Source: Lachnospiraceae bacterium (GTDB lineage Bacteria; Bacillota; Clostridia; Lachnospirales; Lachnospiraceae). From it: a stretch of 64,000 nucleotides of DNA. Positions 40,760-48,323 of this stretch are shown here, in pieces. Every line of letters begins with the position of its first letter. Position 1 is the first letter of the stretch. Made by a program: the position numbers and the translations under genes. The notes beneath the pieces were generated by a model that made no database searches, had not been told where the DNA came from, and saw only the letters and a list, made by a program, of their open reading frames with translations. The stretch is from positions 1 to 64,000 of the forward strand of contig CAJTDB010000021.1 of assembly GCA_910574965.1 (NCBI GenBank). Reading direction: 5' to 3'.

Positions 40760-41323
40760 ATGGGAACCATGAGCAGAAAAGAAATCAAACTGGTGGAGGA
40801 ACATCTCTATCTGGTGCGGAACATCGTACTGGGATGCATGACCTTAAATGAATCCATACAGGGGCTTGGGTATGACGACCTCTACCAGACCGGATGCGAG
40901 GCGCTCTGCCATGCCGCACAGAATTACCGGGAAGACGGCGGGGCAGCTTTTGCCACATTTGCCAATACCGCCATCCGCAATTACCTGTTCTCCCACTGCC
41001 GCAGGATCACGCGGATCCAGAAGCCTCTTAAGTATCTGGAAGAGCCTGTGGAAGACGGCTCCCGCCTTACCTATGCGGACTCCCTGCCGGACGAAGGATG
41101 GCACGCGATTTCGGATGCAGATACCTTCCTGCTCCTTGCGGATGCGGAGAACCGGTATTCCGGCGTCTGCCAGAAAGGGATAAAGGCCCTTCAGATGAAG
41201 TGCCTGGGGCATACAAGAAAAGAAATTGCCGCCTGTTACGGCGTCCAGCCAAACCATGTGTCGGCGTGGATATCAAGGGCAGCAAGCAGGCTGCGGGCAG
41301 AGAACTGCCTTTCCCTGCAGTAA
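40760..41323 (+). CDS. Sigma-70-family RNA polymerase sigma factor
   Basis: A 187-aa protein. Region 2-like sequence is YDDLYQTGCEALCHAAQNY and FATFANTAIRNYLFSHCRR (about 34-90). Region 4-like helix-turn-helix is CLGHTRKEIAACYGVQPNHVS (about 152-172) followed by AWISRAASRLR. There is no region 1 or 3. It may direct expression of element operons. Start ATG 40760 has a moderate SD (AAAGCGGGG). Confidence 0.75.
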   Translation: MGTMSRKEIKLVEEHLYLVRNIVLGCMTLNESIQGLGYDDLYQTGCEALCHAAQNYREDGGAAFATFANTAIRNYLFSHCRRITRIQKPLKYLEEPVEDGSRLTYADSLPDEGWHAISDADTFLLLADAENRYSGVCQKGIKALQMKCLGHTRKEIAACYGVQPNHVSAWISRAASRLRAENCLSLQ

Positions 41324-41340
41324 GAAAAGGAGGAGACCAT

Positions 41341-42018
41341 ATGATTACACTTTATACCTCGATTGGAACCTACCGTCTGGAGAGGGACGGCCTCCCTGTC
41401 GTAGTGACAGGCAGCCGGGACTGCGGGCTGTGCCCCCACGAGCTCCTCCTCTGGTCCAGCCTGGCATTCCGCATCCTGACCTACGAAGAACTCCGGGCGG
41501 AATTTTACGAAAAGGAACGGGAACTGCACATACTGGGGGAGCTGGATTTTGACCACTATTTAAACCGCCTTATCATGCGCGGTCTTGTGGCTTCCGGCAG
41601 GGACTGCACCGGCATCGATGCCCTGTATGACCTGCTGGGCCATCTCTATATCCAGTCTGTTCCGGACGGAATCCTGGTAAGGACCGTCTCCTTTCTGAAG
41701 CTCTTCCTCTCCGGAAGGCTTCCCCTCAAGAAGGCGGCCCTGGTCTTCCACAAAGAGAGGCTGGAACCTATGGAACGGCAGGTAGCTGCACTGGTAAAGA
41801 ACCAGATGCTCTCCACGGCAGAGCTGATCCTGTGCCTGGAAAAAGGAGTACGGCCATTAAAAGACGTCAACCAGCTCATTGACTGTATCTATGAAAAAGA
41901 GGAGGCTGACTGCGAATCCATCATCACGGACTGCCGGGTATGCGATTTCCGGTTCCCGGTGCTGGCTGCCATCTCCAATCTTTATTTCAAACAGAGGATC
42001 ATGTTCCAGATTTTATAA
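41341..42018 (+). CDS. Unknown 225-residue protein
   Basis: Starts at ATG 41341 right after AAGGAGGAG. Predicted soluble, mixed alpha/beta, with a DNA-binding look in the first half (HELLLWSSLAFRILTYEELR, then DFDHYLNRLIMRGLVASG, like a winged helix). It follows the sigma factor by 17 bases, so it may be a regulator or anti-sigma-type partner. No family recognised. Confidence 0.5.
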   Translation: MITLYTSIGTYRLERDGLPVVVTGSRDCGLCPHELLLWSSLAFRILTYEELRAEFYEKERELHILGELDFDHYLNRLIMRGLVASGRDCTGIDALYDLLGHLYIQSVPDGILVRTVSFLKLFLSGRLPLKKAALVFHKERLEPMERQVAALVKNQMLSTAELILCLEKGVRPLKDVNQLIDCIYEKEEADCESIITDCRVCDFRFPVLAAISNLYFKQRIMFQIL

Positions 42019-42028
42019 GGAGGTATCC

Positions 42029-42514
42029 ATGGAACCCATACCCAGACCATTATCACAGAAGCTTGCCCTGACGATCCTTGTCGGGGCAGGCTGCTTTCTT
42101 ACCGGCCTTGTCTTCTGGTTTTCCCAAAAAGACACGGCTTTTTTTCTCCTGAGCAGTGTCATCTTCCTGTGTTCCTGCATCCGGGCGGCATCCCTCTTCC
42201 GGAAAATCAGGGGGAAATCCTATCTTGTACTGGAGGGCATCTGCACCGGTTACTGCCCGAAACTGTTCGTGAAATACCGCGAGATCTATCTGCTGGATGC
42301 GAAAGGTGTCCCCCATACTCTGTTCATCGGCAAAGATCATAAGATCCGGACAGGCTGTTCCTACCGCTTTTATTTCCTCTCCCCGCCAGATTCCCTCAAG
42401 GAGGACAGCCCCTGGCTGGAAAAGGCAATGCTGGCAGACAGCCTGCTTGGGATGGAGCTTCTGAAAAATGTACCCGTTTCCGGAACCGCATCCCCTTCCA
42501 ATATGGACCTGTAA
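42029..42514 (+). CDS. Two-helix membrane protein of unknown function
   Basis: A 161-aa protein with two N-terminal membrane helices (about 11-30 and 38-54) and a C-terminal soluble domain of beta character (YLLDAKGVPHTLFIGKDHK). SD AAGGAGG. Last gene of the operon that starts with the zinc-finger protein. Function unknown. Confidence 0.5.
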   Translation: MEPIPRPLSQKLALTILVGAGCFLTGLVFWFSQKDTAFFLLSSVIFLCSCIRAASLFRKIRGKSYLVLEGICTGYCPKLFVKYREIYLLDAKGVPHTLFIGKDHKIRTGCSYRFYFLSPPDSLKEDSPWLEKAMLADSLLGMELLKNVPVSGTASPSNMDL

Positions 42515-42538
42515 AATCTTTGTACCATCCTGTAAATC

Positions 42539-42630
42539 CATTAAAACAGATTAAACGGATTAAAAAGCAATAAAAAAGTTTAAATCGGTTAAAAATGTGG
42601 TATAATGGATAAAACGGATAAAGAGGTACG
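42539..42630 (+). promoter_or_regulatory. AT-rich repeat array and promoter of the ATPase-nuclease pair
   Basis: TATAAT at 42601-42606 with TTTAAA 16 bases upstream. Around it the word GGATTAAA/CGGTTAAA/GGATAAAA recurs at least five times between 42545 and 42625. These look like operator repeats, or iterons, on both sides of the -10. Confidence 0.5.
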
Positions 42631-42633
42631 CAT

Positions 42634-43815
42634 ATGGAACTCAGAGCTGAAGATGTCTTCCGCCCCGGAGCATTCCCCGAATACACCTATATATCACGAA
42701 AATCTGCCGTTTCCGACCTGCCCTATGAATTCCGGCTGATGCAGGCCATCAAGGTATCCGGATTCCTGACTTCCCTGGTAGGTCCCTCCAAAATGGGAAA
42801 GACCATTTTGTGCGAAAAGGTCATCGGCTTTGAACATATCGTGGAAATTTCCGGAGCCGACTTTGATGAAGATACGGATTTCTGGAAGCTGGTTTCCGCC
42901 AAAGCAGGGCTTGCATACGAAGGCCAGTTTGCGTCCGAAAAGCAGATTCCCAGCACCAGCGATAAATACACCAAAAAGGAAACCTTTTCCCTCACCAAGG
43001 ATAAGATTATAGAATATTACAGGGAGCAGAATCTGGTCCTGGTCATAGATGACTTCCACTATGCCCCGGAGGGAAAACGGATGCAGATTGCCCAGCAGCT
43101 CAAGGATGCCATCCGCAGGGGATTCAAAGCCATTGTGGTGTCCCTCCCCCATCGCGCGGACGAAGCAATCCGCCAGAACGCAGACCTTTCCGGGCGCTTA
43201 AGCCTCATCAATATGGAGCCGTGGGAAGTGGATGATTTAAAAGAGATCGCCAAACTGGGGTTTGGAAAACTGGGCATTTCCATTGAAGATTCCATCGCGG
43301 CACAGATTGCGGTAGAGAGCCTCTCTTCCCCACAGCTGATGCAGTATATTTGTCTGAACATCTGCACCATGCTGGAAATGTCTGGGGATGAAAACCATCA
43401 GATCCGGCAGGAAATTTTGGAGACCGCTTATCGCTATACTACCGCAAACTTTGAATATAGGGATGTAGTCTCCCTGATGCAGAAAGGGCCCAACACCCGC
43501 GGCAAGAGCCGGAACACCTTCCAGACCGCCGATGGGCAGGAGCATGACATTTATGAGCTGATCGTGAAATCCATTGCAGAAAATCCTCCCATTATGAAGC
43601 TGGAGTTTGAGGATGTAAAGGAACGGATCTACCGTCTGCTTACAGATGACTGCAAAAAACCTTCCCCGCAGATGATCCGTGAAAGCCTGGCAAAGCTGAA
43701 GGAGCTTCTGTATGGACGGGAAGATATCTTCAAGGTACTTGACTGGAAGGAAGGGAGTCTCTATATTTTGGACCCTCTGTTTCTGTTTTATCTGCGATGG
43801 GGAGGCGCTCACTGA
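42634..43815 (+). CDS. AAA-type ATPase paired with a PD-(D/E)XK nuclease
   Basis: A 393-aa ATPase: Walker A LVGPSKMGKTIL (about 48-59), Walker B NLVLVIDDFHY (about 133-143), a sensor-like IVVSLPHRADEAIR (about 168-181) and a helical C-terminus. The TniB/Orc-like single AAA module is followed by a winged-helix-like tail (about 300-390). The stop codon touches the next start, so it is coupled to the nuclease gene. ATPase-plus-nuclease operons are common in defence; this pair has its own repeat-rich promoter between two backbone operons. Specific system not recognised. Confidence 0.65.
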   Translation: MELRAEDVFRPGAFPEYTYISRKSAVSDLPYEFRLMQAIKVSGFLTSLVGPSKMGKTILCEKVIGFEHIVEISGADFDEDTDFWKLVSAKAGLAYEGQFASEKQIPSTSDKYTKKETFSLTKDKIIEYYREQNLVLVIDDFHYAPEGKRMQIAQQLKDAIRRGFKAIVVSLPHRADEAIRQNADLSGRLSLINMEPWEVDDLKEIAKLGFGKLGISIEDSIAAQIAVESLSSPQLMQYICLNICTMLEMSGDENHQIRQEILETAYRYTTANFEYRDVVSLMQKGPNTRGKSRNTFQTADGQEHDIYELIVKSIAENPPIMKLEFEDVKERIYRLLTDDCKKPSPQMIRESLAKLKELLYGREDIFKVLDWKEGSLYILDPLFLFYLRWGGAH

Positions 43816-44547
43816 ATGTTGGCCGATATTACAAGCATGCGCAATGCAATCATTGAACTAAAGGCTGTCAAAAACAGCAATGATTTTGAATCCATCTTAT
43901 ATAGTCTGAGAGATTTTATCAAATCACTGGATATGGATCCCAAATGCCTAATGGAACTGGAGCAACGCGCTTACTATCCAATAAATGAATACTCTGATAA
44001 AGAAACCAGAAACAACCTGGATGCCGCAACAAAACGGGTTATCGAATATCTGGAAGAGATTATGTCCGGTTCTCCTGCAGACGACCAGCTACTCACCGTC
44101 CTTGATAACTATTATCTTTTTCTGGAAAGCCTTCTGGAACGGCCGCCTCACAAACGCGGTGGTATCCAGAAAGAACAGCTTTCAGCACTGAAAATCCAGA
44201 ATGAATATGATGTCCAGCATCTGCTCTATGCTTATTTGAAACCCCTCTATCCACTGGCAAGGGCTGAAGTCAGCGAGGATACCGGTTACGGCACAGTGCG
44301 CACTGATATTTTCCTGGACTCTGAACATGTCATTGAGATAAAATGCACCAGAAACAGTATGAAGCTCAAAAAGCTGACGGAAGAAATCGAAGCGGATATG
44401 GTGCATTACAGTGCGGAGCACATTTACTTCTTTATCTATGATAAGGAAAAAATCATTGAGAATCCCCAGTTGTTCCGAAACACCTATGAGAACAAAGTGA
44501 AAGGAAAGCAGATACATATGGTGATCCATCAGCCTAAGATACTGTAA
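43816..44547 (+). CDS. PD-(D/E)XK nuclease-like protein
   Basis: A 243-aa protein. The first 140 residues are helical. The last 100 carry a restriction-endonuclease-like core: NEYDVQHLLYAYLKPLYP, then Asp in RTDIFLDSEH (about 164) and E-x-K in VIEIKCTRN (about 174-176). Such REase-fold proteins cut DNA or RNA. Its ATG directly follows the ATPase stop (TGAATG), implying equal expression and a complex. No targeting domain is visible, so the ATPase may supply recognition. Confidence 0.65.
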   Translation: MLADITSMRNAIIELKAVKNSNDFESILYSLRDFIKSLDMDPKCLMELEQRAYYPINEYSDKETRNNLDAATKRVIEYLEEIMSGSPADDQLLTVLDNYYLFLESLLERPPHKRGGIQKEQLSALKIQNEYDVQHLLYAYLKPLYPLARAEVSEDTGYGTVRTDIFLDSEHVIEIKCTRNSMKLKKLTEEIEADMVHYSAEHIYFFIYDKEKIIENPQLFRNTYENKVKGKQIHMVIHQPKIL

Positions 44548-44633
44548 GGAGCATTTTGCAGAAACCAGACATCACAAACCATGTTCTGCAATATTATCCT
44601 CACTGCAAAAATCAATATATGGTATTTTACAAA

Positions 44634-44791
44634 TTGACAAACTCTATATATTGTGTTATCATTGCTTTGTAATTGATTTTTGTGCTTCCCATACGGGATA
44701 TGCGTACCGCATAGATGCACACGTTGTTTAAGATTGAAGGAAGTGTCAGAAGAGCCATGTGATAAAGTGGCAGACTTTTGGCACTTTTTTT
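44634..44791 (+). promoter_or_regulatory. ssb promoter and terminator-type leader
   Basis: TTGACA (44634-44639), 17-base spacer, TATCAT (44657-44662). The spacer contains CTCTATATATTGTG, identical at ligA. The leader ends in a 12-bp stem AAGTGTCAGAAG (44741-44752) / CTTTTGGCACTT (44775-44786) followed by T7. AAAGTG at 44764-44769 can alternatively pair with CACTTT at 44782-44787, giving a competing structure. This is the layout of an attenuator. Confidence 0.65.
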
Positions 44792-44829
44792 AATACCAAA
44801 AAATTTAATCCAGAAAGGAGAAATGAATC

Positions 44830-45255
44830 ATGTTTACAGCTATCTCATTAACAGGAAGGGTTACAGCAGACCTTGAACCACAGAACAGCCAGAACGGAAC
44901 TCCTTATGTGCAGTTCTATGTGGCAGTCAACAAAGGCTATGGGGAGCATCAGCATCCCAATTTCTACCAGTGCGTCCTGTTCGGCAAAGCAGTCGAGCGT
45001 GCCATCAACGCAGGGGTACAGAAAGGAAGCCTGCTTTTCATTACCGGAGATCTGGACCTGGTGGAATACACCCGGAAATCAGACGGGCACAAAGGAACCA
45101 TACCCAAGATCACGGTATATGAATGGAATTACATTCCCACCGGCAAGAAAACGGATGATGCCGGCACAGGAAATCCGGAATCCTCCGACTCTGAGAAGGG
45201 GTTCGTACCCATATCTGCAGAGGATTGCGGGGAAGACGGCCTGCCGTACAACTAA
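44830..45255 (+). CDS. ssb: Single-stranded DNA-binding protein
   Basis: A 141-aa OB-fold SSB: start MFTAISLTGRVTADLEP, core YVQFYVAVNKGY, HPNFYQCVLFGKAVERA and GSLLFITGDLDLVEY. The C-terminus EDGLPYN is a weakened form of the usual acidic DDDIPF tip that docks replication proteins. Element-borne SSBs protect the transferred strand in the recipient. SD GAAAGGAG. It is alone on its transcript, ending at the terminator 45276-45324. Confidence 0.85.
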   Translation: MFTAISLTGRVTADLEPQNSQNGTPYVQFYVAVNKGYGEHQHPNFYQCVLFGKAVERAINAGVQKGSLLFITGDLDLVEYTRKSDGHKGTIPKITVYEWNYIPTGKKTDDAGTGNPESSDSEKGFVPISAEDCGEDGLPYN

Positions 45256-45275
45256 GCATCGGCACTGCGGCCAAA

Positions 45276-45324
45276 AGAGGGATTACAGTCAGGAAGAAAT
45301 ACGGCTGTAATCCCTCTTTTTTTG
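45276..45324 (+). terminator. Rho-independent terminator of ssb
   Basis: AGAGGGATTACAG (45276-45288) and CTGTAATCCCTCT (45305-45317) form a perfect 13-bp stem followed by a T-run to 45324. Confidence 0.9.
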
Positions 45325-45357
45325 TTTACGGACAGTTAAAAAGAAAGGATCAGAAAA

Positions 45358-46224
45358 ATGAAACGGACAATCTTCACCAAAAGCACTACCGCCCTTATCC
45401 TCACCCTGCTCGTGCTGGGCGCATTTTTTCCAAAGGAATTATCCCAGAAGCTCATGGCCGGAGCCATAATTCTCTGGCTTGCCATCCTCTGCGGACAGTT
45501 CCTTATCCGGCACTCTGGCAGAGGAATCAGAAGGATCTCCCTGCATAAAATACGGACATTTTTTTCCGGAAAATACAGGGCCGAAAAATGTACCGCTGAA
45601 TCACCGGCCCCTGTTCCGGAACCAACGGATTTCCACATGGGCGAATGTTCCTATCTCTATTCAGAGCAGGAAGTAGAAATGATGCTCTGCCACATTTCCT
45701 TACGCATTACAGATAAGCTGAAATCCGCTTATCCCCAGGCAGTCTGGCAGTGGAAGCAGAAACCTTCCCTGAAGGATATCCTGGCAGGGGCCACCCTGCG
45801 CATTGCGGTGGATGACATGGAGAAATACAACCATGCAGACATCTGCTTTGACCGTTTCGGGCGCATCCATGTGCAGCCCCTGGTCGTCGGGAGTTTTCAA
45901 CCTTCCGCGCAGGACACTCCTCCGGAACCGGAGAATGAAGAGCCTAAAGTGCCTTCCGTCGTAGATGTCAGCGTCTGGTATGAGCTGGTGGGACAGAAAG
46001 TGCTGGAGTCGCTGATCACGGAGCTGAATGCAGGCGGCCACACCAGGCTTACCATCAAAGAGAACGGGGATGTGGTCATCCGGCAGAATAAAAAGGAACT
46101 GCTGAAAGCCACCCTGGAGAATTTCCCCGGCAGAAACTACTGGGAGGAGCTTATCTCCACCCTGGAGGAAAATGAACTGAAGGCCCGGATCGCAGGCGAC
46201 GCCCTGCAGGTCTCATGGGTATAA
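45358..46224 (+). CDS. Membrane-anchored protein of unknown function
   Basis: A 288-aa protein with two N-terminal hydrophobic segments (about 9-25 and 32-50) and a basic loop. A soluble C-terminal domain follows (IRRIS..., then VWYELVGQKVLESLITELN and a closing helix). SD GAAAGGA. It precedes the MoxR-type ATPase by 33 bases, so it belongs to that operon. No family recognised. Confidence 0.5.
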   Translation: MKRTIFTKSTTALILTLLVLGAFFPKELSQKLMAGAIILWLAILCGQFLIRHSGRGIRRISLHKIRTFFSGKYRAEKCTAESPAPVPEPTDFHMGECSYLYSEQEVEMMLCHISLRITDKLKSAYPQAVWQWKQKPSLKDILAGATLRIAVDDMEKYNHADICFDRFGRIHVQPLVVGSFQPSAQDTPPEPENEEPKVPSVVDVSVWYELVGQKVLESLITELNAGGHTRLTIKENGDVVIRQNKKELLKATLENFPGRNYWEELISTLEENELKARIAGDALQVSWV

Positions 46225-46257
46225 AGCAAACAAACAGAAAGAAAGGAAGATGAAATC

Positions 46258-48045
46258 ATGGCAAAAATACCTCTTTTTGCGAACTGGACCTGGAAGCTTG
46301 GGATCCCTGAGCCTTTCGATGGTCTCGCATCCAATGTCAGCACCACCTATTATTCCACCTACTGCACTGTTGCGACCAAAAAATCCACTTTGCACGGTCC
46401 TCTCCTTTCCGCCATCCTGGCCTATATGGAGATGGATACCACCCTGACGCCGGGAAGCACTTCCGAGAGCGCCATCGGCACCCAGGGGGAGAAAACGGTA
46501 GTGGAATACCAGAGCCGCACAAAGGAGATCCATGTAGTGGTCTTCAACAAAAAGAACGGGAAATTCCAGGCCGGACGCTATGAGGACGTGACCGGATCCC
46601 CCAGGCTCTACTCCCTGAAAGACGGGAGCAACACCGGCACCGCACTGTTCTTTGCGCTGATGCCGGAAGCAATGACCGATGACGAGTTCCGGGAAAATTA
46701 TGACCTGCTGGGAAAATGTATGAATGACGGCTTTTCCGATATGGACGAAGCGGCAAAAGCGGCGTTCATCCTGTGCGACAACCTTTACCGCAGGATTGAG
46801 GGCGCCTCCACCTTAAGTTCCGGAGGGATTGCCCTGAACATACCAAATACCGGGAACCTCTCACAGCTTACCACGGTGAACCTGAACCGGAATGCCTATT
46901 CCCCAAGCAGTGTGCTCTTCGGCACATTCCGCATTCTCACGGGCCGGGCAGCATCCCCAGCGGCCGCTGCTGTCAGCAGGGACGATTTCGTAAACAAATT
47001 CCCACTCTCACAAAGAACCCTTACCCCCAAAGAAGAACTGATGGTTCCCAGGATTGAAGACTGGTATGTCATCCCTCCTGAAGTGACCATAATCTGCCGC
47101 CATGCGCAGATGACTACAAATGGGTGCCAGCCCATGCGCAATTTCATGATGCGCGGACCTGCGGGGACAGGGAAGACGGAAGGCGCCAAAGCAATCGCAG
47201 CCGGGCTCGGCCTGCCTTATCTGTACTATACCTGCTCTGCCAATACGGAGATCTACGACTTCCTGGGGCAGATGCTTCCGGATACAGACGGGAAGACGCC
47301 TTTTGACAAAGAATATCCCACGCTGGAAGACATCCAGATGGATCCGCCGTCGGCTTATAGGAAGCTGACCGGCACCTATGATGAAACCGTTACGGATGCT
47401 GCCGTCTATGACAAGCTTTTAGAGGTCATGGAGCAGGATGCAAAGGCAATGGCTTCGGAAAACACCTCCGGACAGCGTTTCCGGTATGTGGAGACGCCTC
47501 TCATCACAGCCATCCGGAACGGATATGTAATCGAAATACAGGAACCCACCGTGATCGCCAATCCGGGTGTACTGGTAGGCTTAAATGCCCTTTTAGACCG
47601 CTGTGCCAGCATCACGCTGACAACCGGCGAAGTCATAAAGCGCCATCCGGACACCGTTGTGGTCGTCACTACCAACAATAATTACGCGGGCTGCCGTGAC
47701 ATGAACCAGTCCGTCATCTCCAGAATGAACCTTATCATGGATATGGAAGAGCCGAATGTGGACACGCTTACCGAGCGCACCATGAAGGTGACCGGATGTA
47801 CGGACAAAGCCGTCGTCTCCAACATGGCTTCCTCCATCCAGGAAATCAGTGAACGGTGCCGGGAGACCATGATCAATGACGGAAGCTGCGGCGTCCGGGA
47901 GCTGATCAGCTGGGTACAGTCCTATATGGTCTGCGGGAATGCGCTGGAAGCTGCAAAGTACACCGTGCTTTCCTCCGTATCCAGTGATCCGGAGAACCGT
48001 GCCGACATCCTCTCCTCCTGCCTTGAGCAGAAATTTGCGGCTTAG
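46258..48045 (+). CDS. MoxR-type AAA ATPase
   Basis: A 595-aa protein. The first 250 residues are specific to this family; then a MoxR-like AAA module with Walker A MRGPAGTGKTEGAK (about 299-312), Walker B-type VIEIQEPT, sensor 1 VVVVTTNNNYAG (about 463-474) and an arginine-finger region ISRMNLIMDM. MoxR ATPases act with von Willebrand A (VWA) proteins as metal-insertion or remodelling chaperones; a VWA protein is two genes downstream. The long N-domain is unusual for MoxR. Confidence 0.75.
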   Translation: MAKIPLFANWTWKLGIPEPFDGLASNVSTTYYSTYCTVATKKSTLHGPLLSAILAYMEMDTTLTPGSTSESAIGTQGEKTVVEYQSRTKEIHVVVFNKKNGKFQAGRYEDVTGSPRLYSLKDGSNTGTALFFALMPEAMTDDEFRENYDLLGKCMNDGFSDMDEAAKAAFILCDNLYRRIEGASTLSSGGIALNIPNTGNLSQLTTVNLNRNAYSPSSVLFGTFRILTGRAASPAAAAVSRDDFVNKFPLSQRTLTPKEELMVPRIEDWYVIPPEVTIICRHAQMTTNGCQPMRNFMMRGPAGTGKTEGAKAIAAGLGLPYLYYTCSANTEIYDFLGQMLPDTDGKTPFDKEYPTLEDIQMDPPSAYRKLTGTYDETVTDAAVYDKLLEVMEQDAKAMASENTSGQRFRYVETPLITAIRNGYVIEIQEPTVIANPGVLVGLNALLDRCASITLTTGEVIKRHPDTVVVVTTNNNYAGCRDMNQSVISRMNLIMDMEEPNVDTLTERTMKVTGCTDKAVVSNMASSIQEISERCRETMINDGSCGVRELISWVQSYMVCGNALEAAKYTVLSSVSSDPENRADILSSCLEQKFAA

Positions 48046-48056
48046 GAGGACAGCCT

Positions 48057-48323
48057 ATGGCATTTGTAAAGGAAGAACAGCTAAGGCAGAACCTGGCAAG
48101 GAACCTACGGCACCTGCGCATCAGCAGAAAGCCGTACCTTTCCCAGCAGATGCTTGCGAAAAAACTGGAGGTTACCCAGAAGAGCATATCCAGGTATGAA
48201 ACCGGAAAGTGCCTGCCGCCACCCTGTGTGATGGTGGCGATGGCAGAATGTTTCGGTACCACCACGGATGCGCTCCTTGGAGACAGGCTTCCGAGAAAGA
48301 AAGGAAGGGATACAGACAAATGA
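48057..48323 (+). CDS. XRE-family helix-turn-helix regulator
   Basis: An 88-aa protein with an N-terminal HTH: LRQNLARNLRHLRISR, then SQQMLAKKLEVTQKSISRYE (about 29-48) and the closing TTDALLGD. It lies between the MoxR and VWA genes, 11 bp after the first and overlapping the second by ATGA. It probably regulates this operon. Confidence 0.8.
   Translation: MAFVKEEQLRQNLARNLRHLRISRKPYLSQQMLAKKLEVTQKSISRYETGKCLPPPCVMVAMAECFGTTTDALLGDRLPRKKGRDTDK

Noticed and set aside
42539-42630. Replication origin iterons
   Set aside because: The repeats are short and vary in spacing, and a promoter lies among them; no replication initiator is adjacent.
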